From: Magnetococcales bacterium
GTDB taxonomy: Bacteria > Pseudomonadota > Magnetococcia > Magnetococcales > UBA8363
NCBI GenBank assembly: GCA_015228925.1
Contig: JADGCQ010000024.1
Span: forward strand, 1-39,108
Direction: 5' to 3'
DNA: 39,108 bases
The translations under genes were made by a program, and so were the position numbers. Every line of letters starts with the position of its first letter. Within the stretch, counting starts at the first letter, position 1. Shown here piece after piece: positions 31,739 through 39,108 of this stretch. The notes under the pieces were generated by a model, which worked only from the letters and a program-made list of their open reading frames with translations, was not told where the DNA came from and did not search any database.

Positions 31739-33265
31739 ATGAACAATGCGCGTACAATCGTGGAACTTTTTGCCAACGCTCCCCTATCCTGGTCGTGTGA
31801 TGCCGTCGCCATGGGTATTTACGCCGATGGCTCTCCCCAAAAAGCCCTTGAGGGGATCAGTGCGGGATGGTTCGCCGAGGTCAAGCAGGCGTTGTCGGCG
31901 GGATGGATGCAGGGCAAGGAGGGGGAATTTTTGATCCTCCCCATTGTCCGTGAATCATTCGGTCCTGCACGTCTGCTGCTCATAGGGTTGGGCAAACGCG
32001 ATGGCATCACCCCCCGTACCTTGGAAGATATCGGTGCCCGCCTGGTCAAAACGTCTCAAGCACACGGCATCTCTCGGCTTGGATGCCTCATTCCCATGAA
32101 CAATCACAACGGCATCTCCAAAGGGCGGTGCATCCAGGCCCTGGCGGAAGGGGCCTGGAGAGGCAGCTACCGCTTTGACCGGTTCAAATCCAAAAATGGC
32201 GAAAACGAACAGCCCCCTGAAAAATCCATCATTCTGGGGTTGGCGGTCAAGGAGAAGCAGAAGAATCGCATGTCCGATAAACTGGAACGTTTGCGCCATA
32301 TCTGCGATGGCCAATTTCTTGCTCAAGATTTGGGCAATATGCCGGGCAATTGGCTGACCCCGGAACGATTGGCTGGCGAAGCCCGGAAAATGGCCGAAAA
32401 CCTCCCCATCCAGGTGACCGTTTGGAATGAAAAGGAGCTGAAGAAAAATCGGATGCATGGCATCCTGGCGGTGGGTCAGGGGAGTGCCCATCCGCCGCGC
32501 CTCATCATCATGGAATATCGGCAGGGAGAAGATCGTCCGGTGTTGGCGGTCGTCGGTAAGGCGGTTACCTTCGATTCTGGGGGGATTTCTCTGAAACCCG
32601 GTGCCAAGATGGAGGAGATGAAATTTGATATGGCGGGTGGGGCCGCTGTCCTGGGGTTTATACATGCCATCGCGTCTATGAATCTCCCGGTCAATGTCGT
32701 CGGTCTGATTCCCGCTGCCGAGAATCTCCCTTCCGGCCATGCCCAACGTCCGGGGGATGTCATTGAGACGGCCAGCGGTCAATGGGTTGAAGTCATCAAT
32801 ACCGATGCCGAAGGTCGGTTGATTTTGGCCGATGCCCTGCACCATGCTCAATCTTTTGAACCCAACATGGTCATCGATCTGGCAACACTGACCGGGGCCT
32901 GTGTGATTGCCTTGGGACATGAGGCCAGTGGCCTCATGGGGTTTGATACCCAATTTCTCCGTAAGCTGGAACGGGCTGGAAGCCAAGTGGGTGAAAAAAT
33001 GTGGCGTCTTCCGCTATTTCCCGGTTATCAGGAACAGCTAAAATCGACGGTTGCCGACATGAAGAACGTCGGTGGCCGCGATGCGGGGGCCATCACCGGC
33101 GGATGTTTTTTGTCCCGATTCATCGATAAAAAAATTCCCTGGGCACACATCGACATTGCGGGTACCGCCTGGGATATGGGGAGCAAAAGACCCAGCCAAC
33201 CCAAGGGGGCCACGGGGGTTGGGGTACGATTTCTGTGCCGTTTTGCCCAAAAGGAGCTGGTTTAG
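31739..33265 (+). CDS. pepA: Cytosol (leucyl) aminopeptidase
   Basis: The 508-residue M17 metallopeptidase has its two-metal site in VGKAVTFDSGGISLKPG, EMKFDMAGGAAVLG and the signature NTDAEGRLILADAL. It removes N-terminal residues from peptides and in some bacteria also binds DNA. AAGGA lies upstream of the ATG. One residue differs from the usual GKGITFDSGG (Ala-Val for Gly-Ile), which is conservative. holC follows after two bases, as in many proteobacteria. Confidence 0.96.
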   Translation: MNNARTIVELFANAPLSWSCDAVAMGIYADGSPQKALEGISAGWFAEVKQALSAGWMQGKEGEFLILPIVRESFGPARLLLIGLGKRDGITPRTLEDIGARLVKTSQAHGISRLGCLIPMNNHNGISKGRCIQALAEGAWRGSYRFDRFKSKNGENEQPPEKSIILGLAVKEKQKNRMSDKLERLRHICDGQFLAQDLGNMPGNWLTPERLAGEARKMAENLPIQVTVWNEKELKKNRMHGILAVGQGSAHPPRLIIMEYRQGEDRPVLAVVGKAVTFDSGGISLKPGAKMEEMKFDMAGGAAVLGFIHAIASMNLPVNVVGLIPAAENLPSGHAQRPGDVIETASGQWVEVINTDAEGRLILADALHHAQSFEPNMVIDLATLTGACVIALGHEASGLMGFDTQFLRKLERAGSQVGEKMWRLPLFPGYQEQLKSTVADMKNVGGRDAGAITGGCFLSRFIDKKIPWAHIDIAGTAWDMGSKRPSQPKGATGVGVRFLCRFAQKELV

Positions 33266-33267
33266 AG

Positions 33268-33777
33268 GTGGCCCGGCAACAACCAGGAGATACGGTAGTC
33301 CGTTTCTACCAATTGCAACAAGGGCCGATGGAAAAGCCACTCGTCGGTCTGCTTGGGCGTATCTATGGCAAAGATCTTAAAGTCTGTCTTGTTGCCGCCT
33401 CTCCCCAACATGCGGCGCACCTGGATGAGTTTTTATGGATCCACAGTGTCGATTCTTTCTTGCCCCACGGCCCTTGCACTGGACCCAACGCCTCCATGCA
33501 TCCCATCATCATTTGTACCGAACCCAAGGATATCAATGGTGCAAGTATTTTGGTGTTAGCCCATGGCCTTTTCGTTGAAACATTTGCCGATTATGACATG
33601 ATCCTCGATTTTGTCAGCGACCAAACCCCCGAAGGGATGCAAATGACCCGGGAACGGTATCGGCGTTATCGTGAAGCGGGTTGTCGCATGGAATATTGGG
33701 TTCAAACCCGCGAATCGGGTTGGCAATTGAAATCCAAAGAACCCAAGGAACAAACGATCCAGGCACCTTCCACCTGA
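33268..33777 (+). CDS. holC: DNA polymerase III chi subunit
   Basis: The 169-residue protein starts at the GTG at 33268, with AGGAG inside the end of pepA. The first part (VVRFYQLQQGPMEKPLVGLL) and the later segments VCLVAASPQHAAHLDEFLW, SFLPHG and KDINGASILVLAHG match HolC, the clamp-loader subunit that contacts SSB. It is a little longer than usual because of a polar C-terminal tail. Its place directly after pepA supports the call. Confidence 0.9.
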   Translation: MARQQPGDTVVRFYQLQQGPMEKPLVGLLGRIYGKDLKVCLVAASPQHAAHLDEFLWIHSVDSFLPHGPCTGPNASMHPIIICTEPKDINGASILVLAHGLFVETFADYDMILDFVSDQTPEGMQMTRERYRRYREAGCRMEYWVQTRESGWQLKSKEPKEQTIQAPST

Positions 33778-33844
33778 CGGTATTACGCCGTCTGCCTGGT
33801 CCGCTCAATCGTACCATGTCATGGCATAGCATAGGTGAAACACT

Positions 33845-36532
33845 ATGAGCATTAAATATCTCAAATCCATGTTCAAACCCTCATCGGTCGCCGTATTGGG
33901 TGCATCCAATCGCCCCGGTTCCATCGGTTCTCTGATTTGTCGCAACCTTATCCAGGGTGGGTTTAACGGCCCCATCATGCCCGTCAATCCCAAACATGAA
34001 TCGGTGGGTGGTATTTTTGCCTATCCATCGGTGGAGGCCCTCCCCAAAATTCCCGATTTGGCCGTGATCTGCACCCCTCCGAAAACGGTGCCGAAGCTTA
34101 TTGAAAAATTGATTCAACGCGAAGTGCGTGCCGCCATCGTCATTACCGCCGGCTTGCAATTACACCACGATGAACACGGTACCAACCTTCGTGATGTGAT
34201 ATTGAACATGTCACGAAAGGGGGGACTCCGCCTGTTAGGCCCCAATTGTTTGGGATTGCTGGTACCGAGCATCGGTTTGAACGCCAGTTTTTCCCACATT
34301 GCCGCCAAACCGGGCCACATTGCCTTTGTTTCTCAATCTGGGGCCATGTGTACCGCTGTCCTGGACTGGGCCAACGGCCAGAATATTGGATTTTCCCACT
34401 TCATCTCCCTGGGAGACAGTTTGGATCTGGATTTTGGTGATGTGATCGACTATTTGGGAATGGATTCAAAAACCAAGGCAATTCTTCTGTACATTGAATC
34501 GATTCACGAACGCCGTAGCTTTATGTCGGCGGCCCGCGCCGCCGCACGCAACAAACCGATACTGGTGATCAAATCGGGTCGCGCTCCAGAGGGTGCCCAG
34601 GCCGCCATGTCGCATACAGGTGCTTTGGCCGGTTCCGACCAGGTATTCGATACCGCCATTCGTCGGGCAGGGATGCTTCGGGTCTATGAAATCGATGAAC
34701 TGTTTGCCGCCGTGGAAACCCTGGCCCGCGCACGTCCCATCAAGGGGAATCGGTTGGGCATCGTCACCAATGGCGGTGGTATTGGGATCATTGCGGTCGA
34801 TAGCCTTATGGAAAAAGGGGGTACTCTGGCGCACTTGAAACCGGAAACCATCCAGGCCCTGGATGCGATACTCCCACCCACATGGTCTCGGTCCAATCCC
34901 ATCGACATTATCGGTGATGCTTCCGGTGATCGGTATGAAAAAACGGTCAAACTGTTGGCTGGAAGTGCCGAAGTCGATGCCTTGTTGGTCATGCACGCCC
35001 CTCTTGCCACTGCGGATAGTACCGAAGCGGCTTTGGCCACCATTGCCGCCGCCAAGCAATTTAATACCAACATTCTGACCTGCTGGGTCGGAGGTACCGG
35101 CGTCGCTGCGGCCAAAGAGGCGTTTCATCAGGCCGAAATTCCGACCCATGAATCACCAGAGCGGGCCGTTACCGCCTTCATGCACATGGTTCGTTATGCC
35201 AAGAACCAGGAAATGCTCATGGAAACCCCCCCTTCCATCCTTGAGGATTTTATCCCGGCCACTGCGACTGCCCGACTGGTCATTGAAAATAGTTTAGCTG
35301 CCGACAAGGAAGTCATGAGCGAAGCGGAATCCAAGGCGGTACTGGCCGCCTACGGCATTCCCACGGTGAAAACCCATATCGCCAAAACGCCGGAGGATGC
35401 CTGTGCCGTTTCGAAAGAGATGAAATTTCCCATTGCCCTGAAAATACTTTCCGAAGACATTTCGCACAAAAGTGACATCGGTGGGGTCGATCTTTTTTTG
35501 GATTCCCCCCAGGTTGTCCAATCGGCTGCCGTCGCCATGCTGGAGACCATCCGCAAAAAAATGCCCCATGCTAGGATTCAAGGTTTTTCGGTGCAGGAGA
35601 TGGCCATTCGCCCCGGTGCCCATGAATTGCTCGTGGGGATGACCACCGATCCCATTTTTGGCCCGGTGATCATGTTTGGACAGGGTGGAACCGCCGTCGA
35701 GGTGATCAACGATAGTGCCGTTGCCTTGCCCCCTCTCAACGTCAATCTGGCCCGGGAATTGATTTCCCGCACCCGAATCTACAAACTTCTCAAAGGATAT
35801 CGGGATCGCAAACCCATTCATATGGATTCTTTGTGCAGCGTGCTGATTCAACTCTCCCAGTTGATTGTGGATATTCCTGAAATCGCGGAGTTGGACATTA
35901 ATCCTCTGTTTGCCGATGAACACGGCGTCATTGCGGTGGATGCCCGCATTCGCATTTCTACCGCCTACCGTCAGGGGGGGGTGGAACAACGTTTGGCGAT
36001 TCGGCCCTATCCCAAGGAGTTGGAAGAAACGTGGTCGTTGAAGAATGATCGTTCCGTGCTACTGCGTCCCATCCGTCCCGAAGACGAACCGCAACATCAT
36101 GAATTTATCGCCAAGCTTTCCCCGGAAGATTTGTTTTTCCGTTTTCTCTCGGTCCGCAAGGCTTTGCCGCACCTTGAGATGGCACGTTTGACCCAAATTG
36201 ATTACAACCGCGAAATGGCTTTTATCGCCTCCAGTAAAAATACCACCACGGGACAAAAGGAGACCTTGGGGGTCAACAGGATTTTTCTCGACCTCGACCG
36301 GGATTCCTGTGAATTTGCCATCGTGGTTCGGTCCGATATCAAGGGCCAGGGATTGGGGGCCAAGTTGATGGCCAAAACCATCGATTATTGCCGCCTCCGT
36401 GGTATTCGCGTCATGGAAGGGCACGTCGATCCAACCAATCATCGGATGATTGAGTTTGTCAAAGGGTTTGGTTTTTCAGTCCGACACGTCAAGGATAGCG
36501 ATTTGATCCTTGCCCATAAAGAAATTGGTTGA
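33845..36532 (+). CDS. Pat-type protein: NDP-forming acyl-CoA synthetase fused to a GNAT acetyltransferase
   Basis: The 895-residue fusion has a CoA-binding domain (SSVAVLGASNRPGSIGSLI), a succinyl-CoA-ligase-like region (GPNCLGLLVPSIGLNASF, IAFVSQSGAMC), an ATP-grasp domain (AYGIPTVKTHIAKTPEDA, KILSEDISHKSDIGGV) and a C-terminal GNAT domain (residues about 735-895, with SDIKGQGLGAKLMAKTIDYC). This is the plan of the lysine acetyltransferase Pat, which acetylates acetyl-CoA synthetase and other proteins. The His of MSHTGALAGSD (about 258), used by ADP-forming synthetases, is still present; many Pat proteins have lost it. Synthetase activity therefore remains possible. Confidence 0.92.
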   Translation: MSIKYLKSMFKPSSVAVLGASNRPGSIGSLICRNLIQGGFNGPIMPVNPKHESVGGIFAYPSVEALPKIPDLAVICTPPKTVPKLIEKLIQREVRAAIVITAGLQLHHDEHGTNLRDVILNMSRKGGLRLLGPNCLGLLVPSIGLNASFSHIAAKPGHIAFVSQSGAMCTAVLDWANGQNIGFSHFISLGDSLDLDFGDVIDYLGMDSKTKAILLYIESIHERRSFMSAARAAARNKPILVIKSGRAPEGAQAAMSHTGALAGSDQVFDTAIRRAGMLRVYEIDELFAAVETLARARPIKGNRLGIVTNGGGIGIIAVDSLMEKGGTLAHLKPETIQALDAILPPTWSRSNPIDIIGDASGDRYEKTVKLLAGSAEVDALLVMHAPLATADSTEAALATIAAAKQFNTNILTCWVGGTGVAAAKEAFHQAEIPTHESPERAVTAFMHMVRYAKNQEMLMETPPSILEDFIPATATARLVIENSLAADKEVMSEAESKAVLAAYGIPTVKTHIAKTPEDACAVSKEMKFPIALKILSEDISHKSDIGGVDLFLDSPQVVQSAAVAMLETIRKKMPHARIQGFSVQEMAIRPGAHELLVGMTTDPIFGPVIMFGQGGTAVEVINDSAVALPPLNVNLARELISRTRIYKLLKGYRDRKPIHMDSLCSVLIQLSQLIVDIPEIAELDINPLFADEHGVIAVDARIRISTAYRQGGVEQRLAIRPYPKELEETWSLKNDRSVLLRPIRPEDEPQHHEFIAKLSPEDLFFRFLSVRKALPHLEMARLTQIDYNREMAFIASSKNTTTGQKETLGVNRIFLDLDRDSCEFAIVVRSDIKGQGLGAKLMAKTIDYCRLRGIRVMEGHVDPTNHRMIEFVKGFGFSVRHVKDSDLILAHKEIG

Positions 36533-36546
36533 GAGTTTTTACTCCG

Positions 36547-37029
36547 TTAGTCTGCGTACAGGAGGGCAACCGCTTGGGCAGCGACCCCTTCGTTGCGGCC
36601 AGTGAATCCCAGTTTTTCGGTGGTGGTCGCTTTGACGTTAACGGCAGTGGGGTCGATGGCCAGGATTTGTGCGATGGTTTGTCCCATGGTTGGCATGAAC
36701 GGGGCGAGTTTGGGGCGTTGGCAGATGATGGTGGCATCGATATTGAGGATGTTCCATCCGGCGGACTTGATTTTTTCCATGGCGGTGGCCAGGAGGATTT
36801 TGCTATCGATGCCGGAATAGCTGGGATCGGTGTCGGGGAACATGCGGCCAATATCGCCCAATCCCGCCCCACCGAGCAGTGCGTCAATGATGGCGTGTAA
36901 GAGTACGTCGGCATCGGAATGACCCAATAATCCACGGTCGTGGGGGATTTGGACCCCTCCCAACATCAGCGGACGCCCCGCGATCCACTGGTGAACATCC
37001 AATCCTTGACCAACACGTAATTTCATCAT
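36547..37029 (-). CDS. ispF: 2-C-methyl-D-erythritol 2,4-cyclodiphosphate synthase
   Basis: The 160-residue protein makes the cyclic diphosphate of the MEP isoprenoid pathway. It starts at the ATG at 37029 with GGAGG seven bases upstream. The metal site GLDVHQW (DxH), [20 protein letters not shown] and the C-terminal [18 protein letters not shown] are all present. The ATG overlaps the ispD stop (ATGA). Confidence 0.96.
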   Translation of the reverse strand: MMKLRVGQGLDVHQWIAGRPLMLGGVQIPHDRGLLGHSDADVLLHAIIDALLGGAGLGDIGRMFPDTDPSYSGIDSKILLATAMEKIKSAGWNILNIDATIICQRPKLAPFMPTMGQTIAQILAIDPTAVNVKATTTEKLGFTGRNEGVAAQAVALLYAD

Positions 37030-37736
37030 TGTTTTTCCTCCAACCATGTGCGTGCCCATTCCAAGTCCTGGGGCTGAGTGATTTTGATGTTGTGGCTATC
37101 TCCAAGGACAATTTTTACCGCTATTCCCCCCCATTCGGCGAGTGACGCATCATCGGTACCGTTAAATCCAGAGGTCCGTGCGCGGTTGTGGAGATCCAGG
37201 ATCTGGCCATAGTGGAACAATTGCGGTGTCTGGGCGAGCCAGATTTGTGTTCGTTCCAAGGTTTCCAAGATGATGCCGCGCTGGGGGTCAACACGTTTGA
37301 CGGTATCGGCGGCGGGGAGGGCGGCAATCAAGGCGGTACTGGTGGACCGCCCCGCCATGAGACGTTCCAGGAGTTTTTTTCCCGGGAAGGGGCGGGCAGC
37401 GTCGTGGATCCCGACCCAGGCATCTTGGGGCAGATTGAGTGCCAATAATCCTTTCCATACCGATTCTTGACGTGTGGCACCGCCGGTAACGGGTGAAGCG
37501 ACCCGGGGTAGTGTCGCCATACGGGGTGCCATCCAGCGGTTCCACAGGGGGTCTCCATCGGCGGCGATCACCGGCAGAATGGTTTTGATTTCTGGAAAAT
37601 CATGTAAGGCTTTTAAGGTATGGAATAGGACAGGTTGTCCGGCAAGATCCAGGTATTGTTTGGGCAACGGACCGCCGAAACGTTGACCGCTTCCGGCAGC
37701 GACGACGATCATGGCGATGGGAGTATCCAGTGTCAT
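37026..37736 (-). CDS. ispD: 2-C-methyl-D-erythritol 4-phosphate cytidylyltransferase
   Basis: The 236-residue protein activates methylerythritol phosphate with CTP. It has the nucleotide-binding start [40 protein letters not shown] and the late [14 protein letters not shown]. It overlaps ispF, the next-but-one pathway enzyme. In many alphaproteobacteria the two are fused; here they remain separate but coupled. Confidence 0.96.
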   Translation of the reverse strand: MTLDTPIAMIVVAAGSGQRFGGPLPKQYLDLAGQPVLFHTLKALHDFPEIKTILPVIAADGDPLWNRWMAPRMATLPRVASPVTGGATRQESVWKGLLALNLPQDAWVGIHDAARPFPGKKLLERLMAGRSTSTALIAALPAADTVKRVDPQRGIILETLERTQIWLAQTPQLFHYGQILDLHNRARTSGFNGTDDASLAEWGGIAVKIVLGDSHNIKITQPQDLEWARTWLEEKQ

Positions 37737-37823
37737 GTGCGTTTATCCTTAAAATGAGGTATGATGACTCATACAACCGGAGTGGGTTGGTGATCAACCC
37801 TAAGCGGAGAGAAAGGTTCGATC

Positions 37824-38648
37824 ATGAACATATGGATGGACCACCTTGTCATTGGATGGGTTACCATCGCCTATGGGATAGGGGCGTTTCTTGTTACCGC
37901 CAAGCAATTGCGCGGTCAAGGTGAAGCGTCGCTGTGGGGGTGGTGGCTGGTTGCAGCAGGGTTTCTGACCCATTTGATTGCCCTGTCGGCGGTTGTCGTT
38001 ATCCATAAGGGGCAGGTTGATTTTAACCTTTCGACATCGTTGGAATTTATTTCGTTGGCGGTGGCCCTTCTTTATTTGGTGAGCTGTCGTGTCGCCAGTT
38101 TGGAGGTACCCAGGGCGGGGATTGTGGTATTGCCGATGTTGGCTTTATCGGTGTTGGTGTCAAGGATTTTGCCGGAACCGCACGGTATGGCAATGTTGAC
38201 GCTCAGCAGTCCTATTTTTATCGCGCACTTGGTTTTGTCTTTGTTGGCCTACGGTTTGTTGACGATTGCCGCCATTTTAGCCTTGATGGATGCGTTTCAG
38301 GATCATGCCCTCAAGAGTAAGCATTTTGGGCGAGTGTTTGAATTTTTACCGCCATTATTTCGTTTGGAAACAACGTTGTACCAAATGGTTTGGGCAGGGT
38401 TTGGATTATTAACCTTGTCGATTGTTTCGGGAGGGGTTTATTCTTGGCAACAGCACGGCACGCTGTTTGCTTTTAGTCACAAGGTCGTGTTCACCTGGGC
38501 GACCTGGGGGACTTTGGCGACGCTGTTTGTTGGACGGTATTATTGGGGTTGGCGTGGCGTCAAAGGTGCGCGGTTTATTGTTCTGGGGTACCTGTTTTTG
38601 GTGTTGGCGTTCCTTGGAGTCAAGATCGTCAAGGAATATATTCTTTAG
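37824..38648 (+). CDS. YpjD/CcsA-like inner-membrane protein
   Basis: The 274-residue protein has about eight membrane helices. It belongs to the cytochrome c assembly (CcmC/CcsA/YpjD) family: FIAHLVLSLLAYGLLTIAA and LFAFSHKVVFTWATWGTLA supply the two conserved histidines, and RYYWGWRGVKGARF follows. YpjD proteins usually sit beside ffh. Here the next element is an rRNA promoter. Whether it handles haem or only shares the fold is not known. Confidence 0.85.
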   Translation: MNIWMDHLVIGWVTIAYGIGAFLVTAKQLRGQGEASLWGWWLVAAGFLTHLIALSAVVVIHKGQVDFNLSTSLEFISLAVALLYLVSCRVASLEVPRAGIVVLPMLALSVLVSRILPEPHGMAMLTLSSPIFIAHLVLSLLAYGLLTIAAILALMDAFQDHALKSKHFGRVFEFLPPLFRLETTLYQMVWAGFGLLTLSIVSGGVYSWQQHGTLFAFSHKVVFTWATWGTLATLFVGRYYWGWRGVKGARFIVLGYLFLVLAFLGVKIVKEYIL

Positions 38649-38693
38649 AAATCAACGGTTTTCAATTTTTCTTTCGTTTTTTTCATTTTCTTG

Positions 38694-38722
38694 TTGACGC
38701 TTCAAGGTTCCTTTGCTAGACT
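38694..38722 (+). promoter_or_regulatory. rRNA-operon-type promoter
   Basis: TTGACG (38694-38699), a 17-base spacer and TAGACT (38717-38722) lie about 235 bases before a 16S-like start. The position and the leader that follows identify it as an rrn promoter. Confidence 0.7.
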
Positions 38723-38846
38723 GTTTCTTCTTGGTGCAGACGGCGTTTTACGAAGAGATACGAAAGAGAAGAATGTAAGCCGGTTGCAACGGGAATTTAA
38801 GTTTCAAGCTTCACAAGCAGGCTCTGGTGCAATGGCCCATCCTGGA

Positions 38847-38967
38847 TGTTCTTTGACAATCTAATGTAACCATAGGTGTGGGCGCATACTCATGTCAGCT
38901 CACCGTCGGCAAGGATCGCGAGATTGAATTCACGGGATCAAGTTGGCGGCATAAGTTGAAGAGTTTG
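38847..38967 (+). promoter_or_regulatory. rRNA leader with boxA-like antitermination site and 16S-like 5' end
   Basis: TGTTCTTTGACAATCT (38847-38862), followed by GTGTGGGCGCA, strongly resembles the proteobacterial rRNA leader. AAGTTGAAGAGTTTG (38953-38967) matches the sequence at the very start of 16S rRNA. The expected continuation (ATCCTGGCTCAG) is absent; unrelated sequence begins at once. Confidence 0.7.
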
Positions 38968-39054
38968 TGTTCACACAAGATCGGTTCCAGTCGGACGACA
39001 AACTGGACCGATTCAAAGTTGAATGCGAGCGTCCCTAATCTTGAAAGAGAAAAA

Positions 39055-39108
<54 letters not shown>

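Overview
The window looks like a chromosomal piece of a gram-negative, sulfur-metabolising proteobacterium. It has a dissimilatory sulfite reductase cluster (dsrA, dsrB, dsrL), the LPS-export permeases lptF and lptG, a glycogen branching and synthesis cluster, and an rRNA promoter and leader. The combination, with the many G-run hairpin repeats, fits a Magnetococcales-like (alphaproteobacterial or 'etaproteobacterial') sulfur oxidiser. That placement is inference; no complete 16S gene is present and no magnetosome gene was seen.

Layout. 1-2170: two related small exported proteins with repetitive Pro/Tyr/Val-rich tails, a doubtful small ORF, G-run hairpins, and an orphan DUF433 antitoxin-like gene. 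2171-3430: CPA2-type cation/proton antiporter. 4006-4746: a LuxR-type regulator with no luxI in the window. 5109-10518: a small periplasmic Ala/Pro-rich protein, an OmpR-type response regulator and, convergent to it, a very large hybrid histidine kinase. 10618-11804: three-gene unit (PGPGW membrane protein plus two unknowns). 12157-16470: dsrA-dsrB-dsrL with a candidate promoter and a clear terminator. 16648-17706: an unknown, AT-richer membrane protein behind a consensus sigma70 promoter.

17707-18990 is a decay zone: an intact vapB beside a vapC that has lost its middle, a type III mod/res remnant carrying an in-frame stop, and small ORFs. 19073-24871 (minus strand) is carbohydrate storage: glgB, glgA and a GH57 glycosidase, with a 204-bp nested palindrome between the last two. 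25026-28765: ArsC-family reductase, J-domain protein, DUF1643-like protein, and an EAL-CBS-GGDDF cyclic-di-GMP protein. 28898-29330: a truncated RelE-like toxin with an intact HTH antitoxin.

29392-38648 is mostly housekeeping: lptF-lptG divergent from pepA-holC, a Pat-type acyl-CoA synthetase/acetyltransferase fusion, ispD-ispF, and a YpjD/CcsA-like membrane protein. 38694-39108 carries a strong rRNA promoter and leader, which runs after only about 15 bases of 16S-like start into foreign sequence and then the antisense of a 23S 3' region. This is either a rearranged rRNA locus or an assembly chimera at a contig end.

Recurring theme: three antitoxin-type genes look intact while the matching toxins are truncated, gutted or missing, and a restriction system beside one of them has collapsed too. 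No CRISPR array, tRNA, complete insertion sequence or prophage was recognised.
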